A stretch of 30,542 nt of DNA from a virus: the IMG/VR virus record IMGVR_UViG_3300006737_000112, positions 1 to 30,542 of that record. One strand, written 5' to 3'. The stretch's first letter is position 1, and every line of letters begins with the position of its first letter. The notes below the pieces were generated by a model, which saw only the letters and a list, made by a program, of their open reading frames with translations, did not search any database and was not told the DNA's origin. The translations under genes and the position numbers were made by a program. Below are positions 6,783 to 12,852 of the stretch, in pieces.

Positions 6783-6987
6783 TTAGCTGAGCTATGTCGT
6801 TTTCTTTTAGTTCTTCTACACATTCTGTAGCGCATTCTGTATCAGTTGGTGGGCAACTGGTGATGCATTCAAAGTATTGATCAACGTCATCTAACTTGGT
6901 TGCATCGGTGGGAATTAACCTTGTTTTACTCATGTCGATTGTTGTAGCTGACACTAGTGTAATCGTCATGTTTTGACGTCGTAACAT
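6766..6987 (-). CDS. Small protein with twin CX3C motif
   Basis: 73 aa from ATG 6985-6987 (an internal ATG at 6969 is an alternative). The notable element is CITSCPPTDTECATEC, a C-x3-C-x6-C-x3-C pattern at about residues 43-58, followed by an acidic helix (VEELKEND). Such paired CX3C pairs can bind a metal or form two disulfides on a helical hairpin. No family is recognised and the role is unknown. Confidence 0.65.
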   Translation of the reverse strand: MLRRQNMTITLVSATTIDMSKTRLIPTDATKLDDVDQYFECITSCPPTDTECATECVEELKENDIAQLNVPSY

Positions 6988-7004
6988 TCCCTATTGGGTT
7001 TGTG

Positions 7005-7220
7005 CTAGAGCTCTTGAATTTGGATGTTGTCGAGCATATGTAGTGGAATACCTTCAGGAGATATGACTATATCTCTTTCGGGATGTTCCACTAGCTTTAC
7101 ATATTTGTAGTCTCGAACATCTAATTTGAACTCTTTAGACACAGAAGTAATAACGTCCTCTAATGCTAGAGGTGGGTTGTTGCAAGTGAATTCAACTCGA
7201 TACCGTGAAACTGGTTCCAT
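7005..7220 (-). CDS. Hypothetical protein, 71 aa
   Basis: Not recognised. A small alpha/beta protein: strand (SRYRVEFTC), helix (ALEDVITSVSKEFKLDV), strand (YKYVKLVEH) and strand (RDIVISPEGIPL), ending IQIQEL. This beta-alpha-beta-beta order suggests a ferredoxin-like or ubiquitin-like miniature fold, as inference. It overlaps the upstream gene by 29 bases. Confidence 0.65.
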   Translation of the reverse strand: MEPVSRYRVEFTCNNPPLALEDVITSVSKEFKLDVRDYKYVKLVEHPERDIVISPEGIPLHMLDNIQIQEL

Positions 7221-7503
7221 CCTCGCTGACCTCTGCTTGTATGTGAGAACAATCTTGGTTCACGATACCAGGATGAGTATTAATAATCAAGGACAATTCT
7301 GTTAAAGCTTTGTCCATTTTACGTCTAACCATAGTGCCTCCGTTGCCACGTTGGAAATGATAGACGTTGACATGTCCATCCTTGGGCATAAAGCAGAATT
7401 CTTCAGGTACTGAGTCTTTAGATCCGTCAGTAACTGCAAAGTAAACTGTATAGCCTTTGGCTAGGACTTCTACTGGTTGTTTCAGGTGTGATGGAATAGT
7501 CAT
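7192..7503 (-). CDS. Hypothetical protein, 103 aa
   Basis: Not recognised. It has beta-rich content in its first half (KGYTVYFAVTDGSK, HVNVYHFQRGNGGTMVRRK), then a helix (MDKALTELSLIINTH) and a strand tail. The GNGGTMVRRKMDK element might be a phosphate- or nucleic-acid-binding loop, but no family is assigned. Its start overlaps the upstream stop in an ATGA arrangement (7500-7503). Confidence 0.7.
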   Translation of the reverse strand: MTIPSHLKQPVEVLAKGYTVYFAVTDGSKDSVPEEFCFMPKDGHVNVYHFQRGNGGTMVRRKMDKALTELSLIINTHPGIVNQDCSHIQAEVSEDGTSFTVSS

Positions 7504-8156
7504 GAAAGTTCTCCTATTTGTTTCTTAGCTTTGTAGATGTCTACGAAAGCAATGTTGACTGAAGTGACATACTTCTGAATTGTATCCGGACGAATATGTT
7601 CTCTAACTCCTAGTCGTGATGTCATGTAGACATGACCGTTGAGACATTGATCAAGTAAGAATTTAAAATCTGGGTCTAACCGTGACTCAGCATATTCTGC
7701 CTTGCTCACTGTCTTTTGACTAGAAGCAGGGAAGGGATCTTGCTCTAGGTTTGAGAGTTCAGTGATACTGTCAGAGTCTTGGTATCCTTCGAAATCTGCT
7801 GAAGGCTCCTGATGACTTTCTTCCATCGATTGGTCGCCGCTGGGTTTGAGGTGATTAAAAACGAGTTCCTCGCATTTGAGAGCTTCGTTGTACTTGAGTT
7901 CTGAGGTAAAGTTGCGTCCATCTTTGAGGAGTGTGCCGTCAGTACTGATACGCATGCCTCTTTTGACAAGGTCTTTATTAACTTTGTGGAATGCAATAGG
8001 GGCATTCTTTCCGTTACCGAGGACGTAGTCGATTCTTGCGAACCAGTATCCTGCTCGTTTTTGGTCTGGTTGGATGCTGGCTCCTGGAGTTGTTGTGACA
8101 ACGTGGACTGGATCGTACTTTGAATTTCTCTGAGTACGTGGAGTGGATGTAACCAT
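7500..8156 (-). CDS. Hypothetical protein, 218 aa
   Basis: Not recognised. The N-terminal half includes AGYWFARIDYVLGNGKNAPI and KDLVKRGMRISTDGTLLKDG, suggesting a small alpha/beta domain. Residues about 110-150 are an acidic, Ser/Gln-rich linker. The C-terminus is helical (FKFLLDQCLNGHVYMTSRL, then IQKYVTSVNIAFVDIYKAKK). The first 412 bases are also open in another frame, belonging to the upstream ORF; this frame is the more protein-like of the two there. Confidence 0.7.
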   Translation of the reverse strand: MVTSTPRTQRNSKYDPVHVVTTTPGASIQPDQKRAGYWFARIDYVLGNGKNAPIAFHKVNKDLVKRGMRISTDGTLLKDGRNFTSELKYNEALKCEELVFNHLKPSGDQSMEESHQEPSADFEGYQDSDSITELSNLEQDPFPASSQKTVSKAEYAESRLDPDFKFLLDQCLNGHVYMTSRLGVREHIRPDTIQKYVTSVNIAFVDIYKAKKQIGELS

Positions 8157-8347
8157 GAGATAGTGAATTCAGATGGGATAAAAGTGTCTACAAATAAAGC
8201 AATGTCTTCATAACTGTGTATAAAAGACGAACCTTCAGGGTGGTCAGGTACAACCTCAGATAGGTATTTGATTGCTTTGTGGGTGATAGGGGTGAGACTA
8301 ACTAAGTTGTCGTCACCGCTTGAGACTAAGAAGTCGTAATCGTTCAT
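7745..8347 (-). CDS. Hypothetical ORF, 200 aa, deep overlap with next gene
   Basis: The start is well supported: its ATG (8345-8347) overlaps the Gp157-like gene's stop as ATGA. The first 65 residues look real (VSLTPITHKAIKYLSEVVPD, SYEDIALFVDTFIPSEFTIS). From about residue 65 the frame lies over the next gene for 412 bases and becomes Ser/Thr/Gln-rich, as an overprinted frame would. Possible explanations are a real long overlap, a programmed frameshift into the 8156 frame, or a recent indel that lost the original stop. Confidence 0.55.
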   Translation of the reverse strand: MNDYDFLVSSGDDNLVSLTPITHKAIKYLSEVVPDHPEGSSFIHSYEDIALFVDTFIPSEFTISWLHPLHVLREIQSTIQSTLSQQLQEPASNQTKNEQDTGSQESTTSSVTERMPLLHSTKLIKTLSKEACVSVLTAHSSKMDATLPQNSSTTKLSNARNSFLITSNPAATNRWKKVIRSLQQISKDTKTLTVSLNSQT

Positions 8348-8967
8348 TTGAAAGAGAATTTCCTTTCGGTCTTGAGTGAAACGCCTGAATACTTCAGGTT
8401 GGTTTTAAGAAGCTTCTTGATCTCGGGCTTATCAAGAGTGATTGCTCCTTGTCTTTGACAAGATGGTGGAATTTTGTCCCAATCAATAAGCATATAGTCG
8501 ACTTCTACAGACTCTGTCTTACGTGATGTGATTTTGTGAGTAGGCAGATCATATTTTGTGAACCCTTGATCGCTGTATACATGGTTAAACATTTTGTATA
8601 CATAGGATTCCAACTGTTCAGCAGTCTTCTCGTCTCTTTCTGCAAGAGCCTTGATCCTGTTAGCTTCGTCCTTACGGAACTTTGCACGGTTGCGAAACCA
8701 GCTGACCATAGTAAGGATCTGATCTGCATTATTGTCAAATTCTTCTGCTCCTACGAGGCACATTTCTACTTGTTCTTGTGCTTTCTGCTTGAGAACAGGA
8801 TCTTCTGCCGTAAGATCTTCTAGGAACTCGGCTTCTGGAGGACATTGCATCATATCGAATGCAAGGTCTCTCAATTTGCGCTGGAGATGACTTTGGTTTG
8901 GAATAATCTTTGCCGAAGAAACTGGCTTAGATTGCGCTTTGGTTTTAGCTTTTGATGAAGATGTCAT
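8344..8967 (-). CDS. Siphovirus Gp157-family protein
   Basis: The 207-aa product fits the Siphovirus Gp157 family. A long charged coiled-coil helix (about residues 80-130: WFRNRAKFRKDEANRIKAL, then ERDEKTAEQLESYVYKMF) precedes a KYDLPTHKITSRKTESVEVD beta segment, an IPPSCQRQ segment and a C-terminal DKPEIKKLLKTNLKYSGVSL, matching the family's helix, T-x-x-x-S-x-R/K, 'IP' and 'DK..IK..LK.G' order. The first 25 residues are a low-complexity Ser/Lys tail. The family lies in phage early or recombination regions; its activity is not established. It heads the minus unit down to 6570 and sits directly after a terminator. Confidence 0.8.
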   Translation of the reverse strand: MTSSSKAKTKAQSKPVSSAKIIPNQSHLQRKLRDLAFDMMQCPPEAEFLEDLTAEDPVLKQKAQEQVEMCLVGAEEFDNNADQILTMVSWFRNRAKFRKDEANRIKALAERDEKTAEQLESYVYKMFNHVYSDQGFTKYDLPTHKITSRKTESVEVDYMLIDWDKIPPSCQRQGAITLDKPEIKKLLKTNLKYSGVSLKTERKFSFK

Positions 8968-8976
8968 TGTAATGGT

Positions 8977-9003
8977 GAGAAAAGAGGGGCTTTTGACAGC
9001 CCC
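8977..9003 (-). terminator. Terminator, minus strand
   Basis: Minus strand GGGGCT, loop GTCAAA, AGCCCC, then TCTTTTCTC. A perfect 6-bp GC-rich stem with an interrupted U-run just after the 9012-9377 gene. It ends only 9 bases before the Gp157-like start, so it may act as an attenuator for that operon. Confidence 0.75.
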
Positions 9004-9011
9004 ATTTGTGT

Positions 9012-9377
9012 TTATGCAGGTTGGATCTGAGGGTCAGTACCGTCTGAACCTTTGGCTGCTTTGATAGCTTGCTGACGCTTGTAATCAGCAACCATAGTTT
9101 TGAGAGGAACCTCACCAACAGGCTTGCCGCCCATGATGAGGATCTTTCGGTGTATCTTCTGACCGTCTACGACTTCGAAGATGTTTGGATCGTCTTGACC
9201 CATAGCTTTAACAGCGTGGTCAGACTTGAAGCCTGCGTTGACAATCGTCTCTAATCTTGAGTCGTCTTTACCCGACCAAGTTAGAAATTCGATATGCCCC
9301 CAATTAGCTCCGTTACCGTATTTGTTATCGGTACCTGAATAGAAGTTCAGCTCCGCATTGACGAGTGGGATTTTCAT
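9012..9377 (-). CDS. Hypothetical protein, 121 aa, own transcription unit
   Basis: Not recognised. A soluble alpha/beta protein: AELNFYSGTDNKYGNGANWG is Gly/Asn-rich, then HIEFLTWSGKDD, a helix (DSRLETIVNAGF), IHRKILIMGGKPVGEVPLK and a charged C-terminal helix (TMVADYKRQQAIKAAK). A copy of the 12-bp early element lies 37 bases before the ATG and a terminator follows the stop, so it is probably a single-gene unit. Its neighbour is the Gp157-like gene. Confidence 0.75.
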   Translation of the reverse strand: MKIPLVNAELNFYSGTDNKYGNGANWGHIEFLTWSGKDDSRLETIVNAGFKSDHAVKAMGQDDPNIFEVVDGQKIHRKILIMGGKPVGEVPLKTMVADYKRQQAIKAAKGSDGTDPQIQPA

Positions 9378-9414
9378 AAGAGAAATCAGACAGCACAGGC
9401 GATGACAGGTACAA

Positions 9415-9426
9415 AATGTACTGATG
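9415..9426 (-). promoter_or_regulatory. 12-bp early element, copy 3
   Basis: Minus strand CATCAGTACATT, followed directly by TTGTACC, 37 bases before ATG 9377. It lies in the 104-base space between divergent genes. The upstream side is AT-rich (TTTATTTATAG). Confidence 0.6.
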
Positions 9427-9481
9427 ACATAGCCTATAAATAAAACACATAGAATATAGTTATTGCAATTATTGTTAACAG

Positions 9482-9973
9482 ATGTTCAAGCGTAATCCTA
9501 TTGGCGAATTTGATGAGTACGTAAGACGTGGGATGACTGGAGCTGCTGATGAAGCACGGACGCAAGGTGACCTAGCTCTACAAGAGTCTTTGAATAGACG
9601 AATGGGTGCGCCTGACTTGAATGAGAATTCATTACAAGGTATAGCAGCCGCTATCGCTCAAGAGACTAACTCTACTCCTGAGACAGTCTTAGCTGCTTTG
9701 AAAAGACAGCAAAATATGAGTCCTGACTTGAGGAAGTCTCAACAAGACATCATGATTCAGACTGCTGTAGATAATAGAGGAGCCGGTCCAGTAGAAGGAT
9801 ATCTAGGACTCATGGGTGGAACCGATGCTCCATCCCGAGTCACACAGGTAGGTAGCTATGGCGCTGCAGGTGGTGCATTAACAGCTGGTGCTGCGGGCTT
9901 GATCGATATTATGCAATATCTAACAAGTGGTAATGACCAAGCTGAAGATAGAATGGACGTCTTGACTTCATGA
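9482..9973 (+). CDS. Presumed virion protein, Gly/Ala-rich, 163 aa
   Basis: Not a recognised family, but its style matches the late block far downstream. A charged helical N-terminal region (EYVRRGMTGAADEARTQGDL) and a middle with AAAIAQETNSTPETVLAALK precede a Gly/Ala hydrophobic stretch near the C-terminus (SYGAAGGALTAGAAGLIDIM, about residues 124-143). Such hydrophobic glycine-rich segments suggest a membrane-active or internal virion protein. It heads a three-gene plus-strand island placed between minus-strand units. Confidence 0.7.
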   Translation: MFKRNPIGEFDEYVRRGMTGAADEARTQGDLALQESLNRRMGAPDLNENSLQGIAAAIAQETNSTPETVLAALKRQQNMSPDLRKSQQDIMIQTAVDNRGAGPVEGYLGLMGGTDAPSRVTQVGSYGAAGGALTAGAAGLIDIMQYLTSGNDQAEDRMDVLTS

Positions 9974-10125
9974 TTAAACAACCGACTCCTGCTGAATGTG
10001 ACATAGCTAGAAAGGTGTTGTACTCCATGGAAACACATGGAAAAACAACAGGTAATAAGTATGTCAGCTATCAAGAGACGGTAAGAATATGTGAGCGCAG
10101 AGAGGCTAAATCATGGAAGGATTAA
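9970..10125 (+). CDS. Small hypothetical protein, 51 aa
   Basis: Read from ATG 9970-9972 to TAA 10123-10125, beginning MIKQPTPAECDIARKVLYSM and ending REAKSWKD. It overlaps the stop of the upstream gene (ATGA) and the start of the next by 13 bases, so it fills what would otherwise be a 139-base hole in a coupled trio. Helical and basic, no membrane segment, function unknown. Confidence 0.7.
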   Translation: MIKQPTPAECDIARKVLYSMETHGKTTGNKYVSYQETVRICERREAKSWKD

Positions 10126-10331
10126 GAATTGCTGGAGATGTCTTCGACATCGATTTAAGGGATGGGTTAAAGAATGATGACATAGAGAATTTAAGGAGAG
10201 GTTTTCGTAGAGACAAACTGATTCCGAGGTCGTTGCTGAAGGACTTCCAGAATGACATGGCGCCTGAGTACAGTCAGCCAGAGTATGCGTTGTCGGGTTC
10301 CTATCAGCCTGAGCCGACCTACGGAGCGTAG
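10113..10331 (+). CDS. Small protein with RIAGD motif, 72 aa
   Basis: Not recognised. It begins MEGLRIAGDVFDIDLRDGL, and its residues 4-9 (LRIAGD) match a short motif seen in many late-block proteins of this window (RMAGD and variants), linking this island to the virion genes. The middle is charged (DDIENLRRGFRRDKLIPRSL) and the C-terminus Pro/Tyr/Gln-rich (PEYSQPEYALSGSYQPEP). Last gene of the island; it converges with minus gene 10405-10773. Confidence 0.7.
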   Translation: MEGLRIAGDVFDIDLRDGLKNDDIENLRRGFRRDKLIPRSLLKDFQNDMAPEYSQPEYALSGSYQPEPTYGA

Positions 10332-10361
10332 TAGAAACAGCTAGTACTGGTGTATTACAAT

Positions 10362-10395
10362 AAAAAACCCTTAACAGTGTGAAACCATTAAGGGT
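10362..10395 (-). terminator. Terminator, minus strand
   Basis: Minus strand ACCCTTAA, a 13-base loop, TTAAGGGT, then TTTTTTA. A perfect 8-bp stem and a good T-run, 10 bases after the 10405-10773 gene. In the plus direction no T-run follows, so it serves the minus strand only. Confidence 0.8.
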
Positions 10396-10404
10396 AGGAA
10401 GGAC

Positions 10405-10773
10405 TTACTTCTTCTTACTATGGAAGCTTCCATCTAGACCTTTGAGTCGGCCAGTTGGAGTTTTGTATACCCAATAGTCTTCAGTGCGTAAGTTGTATAA
10501 GTAGTTGATTAGTCGAAGTAGTGGTCTATTGTTAGTAGCCCACTTGTTGTATCTATACAGAAGACGAACGATTGATGGGATAACAGCGTGAAAGGTAGCC
10601 TTGCTGAATTTAACAACAAAGCCAGTGACGAGAGCTACTTTAGATATGAGTTTCAATAGTTGTTCACTAACATACTCACTCATAGTAGTCTCGTATTCGC
10701 TGAGATGGTGATCGTCGTATAATTCTCCTGGTTGAACTGGGACGATGTCCCATTTAGATACGTTGTTAGTCAT
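10405..10773 (-). CDS. Hypothetical protein with one possible membrane helix
   Basis: 122 aa from ATG 10771-10773; an upstream in-frame start at 10836 would lie deep in the preceding gene, whereas this one overlaps its stop by 8 bases. A hydrophobic stretch around residues 43-58 (LISKVALVTGFVVKFS) could span a membrane or be a buried helix. The C-terminus is basic (GRLKGLDGSFHSKKK) and Tyr/Arg/Asn-rich before that (RLINYLYNLRTEDYW). Last gene of the minus unit starting at 11288. Confidence 0.7.
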   Translation of the reverse strand: MTNNVSKWDIVPVQPGELYDDHHLSEYETTMSEYVSEQLLKLISKVALVTGFVVKFSKATFHAVIPSIVRLLYRYNKWATNNRPLLRLINYLYNLRTEDYWVYKTPTGRLKGLDGSFHSKKK

Positions 10774-10963
10774 CGTAGTTTTTGATGAAGGCTCTGCCAG
10801 TAATAGTTGTGTCGTCGTCGTCATCCCACGGGTCATCTTCTACGAAGGGTTCGACTTCTTGTATGAAGTCAGGCTCGTATACATTACTGACCTTGTGGGT
10901 GCCGACATAGAAATCTTTACGGGGGTTAGGGACGAGCCCCTCGAATCCACGTTTGTCACTCAT
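10766..10963 (-). CDS. Hypothetical acidic-tailed protein, 65 aa
   Basis: Not recognised. It starts MSDKRGFEGLVPNPRKDFYV and carries a strongly acidic stretch, EVEPFVEDDPWDDDDD, at about residues 36-51. Acidic tails of this kind occur on DNA mimics and on chaperone-like partners, but nothing more can be said. It overlaps both neighbours by 8 bases. Confidence 0.65.
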   Translation of the reverse strand: MSDKRGFEGLVPNPRKDFYVGTHKVSNVYEPDFIQEVEPFVEDDPWDDDDDTTITGRAFIKNYDD

Positions 10964-11288
10964 TGTTATTGTCCTGAGAGAAAGTGTCTATTGTTATACC
11001 TAGCTGTTTCTTGACTCTCTGTTCTGAGACTGTGTATTCGGCAAGCTGCTGTCGCAGTCCTGCGTTGTCAGTCTCGAACTTGGCGCATTGAGCTGCTTGA
11101 GAGTGGAGCTTCTCGTGAACAGATTGGATGATCTGGTAGTGAAGCCTGTCTAGGTCTTTATCTGGACGTAAATGAGCGGCGCTGATGATGGCAAGAGCTT
11201 CTCGACTGGTAATGTTACCAATGTAGATATCTTCCCTATCATCTGGAGTGTTGTAAGGAATTGCGTCGTCGTTGTAAAGATACGCCAT
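10956..11288 (-). CDS. Hypothetical coiled-coil protein, 110 aa
   Basis: Taken from ATG 11286-11288 (MAYLYNDDAIPYN), four bases after a copy of the early element; the earlier in-frame start at 11330 would lie inside the upstream terminator. The first 30 residues are loop-like. Residues about 45-100 form a probable coiled coil (HYQIIQSVHEKLHSQAAQ, then GLRQQLAEYTVSEQRVKKQL). Not recognised. Head of a three-gene unit ending at the 10362 terminator. Confidence 0.7.
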   Translation of the reverse strand: MAYLYNDDAIPYNTPDDREDIYIGNITSREALAIISAAHLRPDKDLDRLHYQIIQSVHEKLHSQAAQCAKFETDNAGLRQQLAEYTVSEQRVKKQLGITIDTFSQDNNNE

Positions 11289-11292
11289 AAAG

Positions 11293-11304
11293 AATGTACT
11301 GGTA
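11293..11304 (-). promoter_or_regulatory. 12-bp early element, copy 4
   Basis: Minus strand TACCAGTACATT, then CTTT and ATG 11288. The left end departs from CATCRG, but the core AGTACATT and the upstream TTTTTATTGTTC, which follows the terminator at 11314-11355, match the other copies. Confidence 0.6.
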
Positions 11305-11313
11305 AGAGGTGAA

Positions 11314-11355
11314 CAATAAAAATACCCCACCTAGCATTTAGATGCCAAGCAGGGT
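11314..11355 (-). terminator. Terminator, minus strand
   Basis: Minus strand ACCCTGCTTGGCAT, loop CTAA, ATGCTAGGTGGGGT, then ATTTTTATTG. A 14-bp stem with several G-T pairs, directly after the 11365-11853 gene and directly before early element copy 4. Confidence 0.85.
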
Positions 11356-11364
11356 AATGAATCG

Positions 11365-11853
11365 TTATGAGACAGGAAGTTCCTGTTGCTTTTGGAGTTG
11401 TGACTTAGCCACAGGGATATCGGAAATAGTCACGACTACGAATTTATCGCAGGTGATATCTTCTCCATTCCTGCTGTAAACCCAAGTGTCGTAGCGGGCA
11501 CGGACAATGATGTCACGTTGGCCTTCCTGAATGCGTCTTTCGACTTCAGAGGCAAGTGCGCCAAATCCGTTGTCCTTAGCTTCGAAGTAGTAGCCTCTAC
11601 CTTCTCTGTAGGACTTTGCATCACGATCCCAAACTAATGGTGTCGCTGAGAACTTGACGGACTTGTTGCCGTTATACTCACTTGGTTGAAGATCATTTAG
11701 ATCTGATGGGAGGCGAAGTTTGCACTCTAAGTTAGCCCATGGCTGACCTTGTGTAGCCTCACGCTCTTTAGAACGCTCGGCCTCCAACTGAGACTTAACT
11801 GTTGCTAACTCGTCAGTTAGAGTTTCGATCTTGGTTACTTGAGCTGCGGTCAT
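11365..11853 (-). CDS. Possible single-stranded DNA-binding (OB-fold) protein
   Basis: 162 aa. Residues 1-35 form a short coiled coil (KIETLTDELATVKSQLEAER). The rest looks like a beta-barrel: LECKLRLPSD, KSVKFSATPLVWDRD, GRGYYFEAKDNGFG, then VERRIQEGQRDIIVRARYDT followed by WVYSRNGEDI and KFVVVTISDIPV. The run of strands with a helix before 'EGQRDIIVRARYDTW' recalls the 'KGD.V.V.G.L....W' part of SSB OB-folds, so a ssDNA-binding role is proposed at modest confidence. It is a single-gene unit: element copy 5 upstream, terminator downstream. Confidence 0.7.
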   Translation of the reverse strand: MTAAQVTKIETLTDELATVKSQLEAERSKEREATQGQPWANLECKLRLPSDLNDLQPSEYNGNKSVKFSATPLVWDRDAKSYREGRGYYFEAKDNGFGALASEVERRIQEGQRDIIVRARYDTWVYSRNGEDITCDKFVVVTISDIPVAKSQLQKQQELPVS

Positions 11854-11876
11854 AGAAATTAACCTGTAGGTGGGAA

Positions 11877-11888
11877 AATGTACCGATG
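11877..11888 (-). promoter_or_regulatory. 12-bp early element, copy 5
   Basis: Minus strand CATCGGTACATT, 23 bases before ATG 11853. Upstream is TTTTTTAGTGTGCCGATC, so CCGAT-CC-ATCGG forms a dyad at the element's left end. The T-run comes from the adjoining terminator. Confidence 0.65.
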
Positions 11889-11900
11889 GATCGGCACACT

Positions 11901-11933
11901 AAAAAACCCCCACTGGTGCAGAACCAGCAGGGG
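11901..11933 (-). terminator. Terminator, minus strand
   Basis: Minus strand CCCCTGCTGGT, loop TCTGC, ACCAGTGGGGG, then TTTTTT. An 11-bp stem. It follows the 49-aa gene and abuts early element copy 5. Confidence 0.85.
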
Positions 11934-11960
11934 CAGTAGGGGATTGAGCTGACCTGGTGG

Positions 11961-12110
11961 TTACCAAATGTATAGGTGACACATCGCAGGTTCTAGGCCA
12001 TCTTTAACACATTGCATGTAAGCTGTGTAGTCCTCGTCAGAGAGTTTGTGCATCTTATCGATGCGTTTCTCCTGTAGGACTTCTGTGACATAATCAACTG
12101 AGTTAAGCAT
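11961..12110 (-). CDS. Small hypothetical protein, 49 aa
   Basis: Read from ATG 12108-12110 to TAA 11961-11963, beginning MLNSVDYVTEVLQEKRIDKM and ending CHLYIW. Helical and charged, with two Cys (MQCV, AMCH). Support comes from context: element copy 6 lies 14 bases before the ATG and a strong terminator 28 bases after the stop, so a whole transcription unit exists for this short gene. Function unknown. Confidence 0.65.
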   Translation of the reverse strand: MLNSVDYVTEVLQEKRIDKMHKLSDEDYTAYMQCVKDGLEPAMCHLYIW

Positions 12111-12124
12111 GACAGAGAGTACAG

Positions 12125-12136
12125 AATGTACTGATG
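12125..12136 (-). promoter_or_regulatory. 12-bp early element, copy 6
   Basis: Minus strand CATCAGTACATT, 14 bases before ATG 12110, preceded by TTTTTTAGTTGTCC from the adjoining terminator. Confidence 0.65.
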
Positions 12137-12149
12137 TGGGTGGACAACT

Positions 12150-12184
12150 AAAAAACCCCCACCTCGACTGAATCGAAGCAGGGG
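12150..12184 (-). terminator. Terminator, minus strand
   Basis: Minus strand CCCCTGCTTCGA, loop TTCAG, TCGAGGTGGGGG, then TTTTTT. A 12-bp stem with G-T pairs. It ends the 53-aa gene's unit and abuts early element copy 6. Confidence 0.85.
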
Positions 12185-12203
12185 TATTGGGATGTCATGG
12201 TGC

Positions 12204-12365
12204 TTACCTGGTGAGTAGATTGAACTCTGGAAGCGTAGGAGTAAAGTCCCAGAGCTTGAGCGAAAAGAAGAGGTTCCAGTCGCCATCGCAGTTGTAGTAG
12301 CGTAATGCTATGCCAATGCAGGCGCCAATGAACCAAGGGTTTGCAAGAGATTTGAGCGTAGTCAT
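12204..12365 (-). CDS. Small hypothetical protein, 53 aa
   Basis: Read from ATG 12363-12365 to TAA 12204-12206. It begins MTTLKSLANPWFIGACIGIA, giving a short hydrophobic N-terminal segment (WFIGACIGIAL, about residues 11-21), and ends in an aromatic, Leu-rich tail (LFFSLKLWDFTP). It could be a small membrane-associated peptide. Element copy 7 is 7 bases before the ATG and a terminator follows the stop, so it appears to be an independent unit. Confidence 0.6.
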   Translation of the reverse strand: MTTLKSLANPWFIGACIGIALRYYNCDGDWNLFFSLKLWDFTPTLPEFNLLTR

Positions 12366-12372
12366 GAATAAA

Positions 12373-12384
12373 AATGTACTGATG
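12373..12384 (-). promoter_or_regulatory. 12-bp early element, copy 7
   Basis: Minus strand CATCAGTACATT, 7 bases before ATG 12365. Upstream is TTTTTATTGTAAGC, matching the T-run and TTGT of other copies, although here the terminator lies about 30 bases further up. Confidence 0.65.
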
Positions 12385-12432
12385 AATGCTTACAATAAAA
12401 AGCTGACATGGTAACCCCTTCAAGCCACCTTC

Positions 12433-12459
12433 AAAAAGAAACCCCTACCGAAGCAGGGG
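12433..12459 (-). terminator. Terminator with TTCG tetraloop, minus strand
   Basis: Minus strand CCCCTGC-TTCG-GTAGGGG then TTTCTTTTT. A 7-bp stem closed on a stable TTCG tetraloop, 9 bases after the stop of the 99-aa gene. Confidence 0.85.
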
Positions 12460-12467
12460 CGTTTGAT

Positions 12468-12767
12468 TCAGAAAGGAAGCTCAAGGTTCTCGAAGTGTTC
12501 CTTAAGCTCTTTCAAAGCGGAGTTGAATGGGTCTGGGCCTATTAAGACATCGTAATAATCGAGAGTAGGCCTGCCATAATCATCGTCGTACCAATAGATG
12601 AACTTTTCAGACGCTGCGCCACAAGGATGCGTGCTGTAGCGATCTTCTGAGTAGACCCAATCGTTACTGCTATAAACTTCTTGCCAGTCAGCAGCTTTAA
12701 GAGCGTGAGTGCCTTGGCAAGCTTGGATGTCTAGAGGGTAAGCTTTGTTGAGGGTGACGGGATACAT
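12468..12767 (-). CDS. Hypothetical protein, 99 aa
   Basis: Not recognised. Aromatic- and Asp-rich: LKAADWQEVYSSNDWVYSED, then KFIYWYDDDYGRPTLDYYDV, ending with a charged helix (SALKELKEHFENLELPF). No membrane segment. The ATG (12765-12767) begins inside the last base of element copy 8, leaving no leader if the element is a promoter upstream of transcription start; either the message is essentially leaderless or the element acts in another way. Single-gene unit closed by the TTCG-loop terminator. Confidence 0.75.
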   Translation of the reverse strand: MYPVTLNKAYPLDIQACQGTHALKAADWQEVYSSNDWVYSEDRYSTHPCGAASEKFIYWYDDDYGRPTLDYYDVLIGPDPFNSALKELKEHFENLELPF

Positions 12768-12778
12768 ATGTACTGATG
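12767..12778 (-). promoter_or_regulatory. 12-bp early element, copy 8
   Basis: Minus strand CATCAGTACATA, whose last base is the A of start codon 12767. Upstream TGTTAATGTCCAC keeps the TGTCC found in copies 1 and 6. No terminator hairpin adjoins it. Confidence 0.6.
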
Positions 12779-12852
12779 TAAGTGGACATTAACATGGGAC
12801 TAACATCAAATTGTTAACCCCTACTGGGATGAGCTGTATGTACAAAATACGC

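Noticed and set aside
11993-12423. Two minus-strand frames of 91-97 codons covering the small-gene cassettes
   Set aside because: They run through terminators and through element copies 6 and 7, and conflict with the 49- and 53-aa genes that have their own element and terminator.
3054-12778. 12-bp element read as a plain sigma-70 -10 box (TACATT)
   Set aside because: At four sites the start codon lies 0-7 bases after it, so transcription would begin at or past the ATG; kept as a promoter-like or operator element of unknown type.
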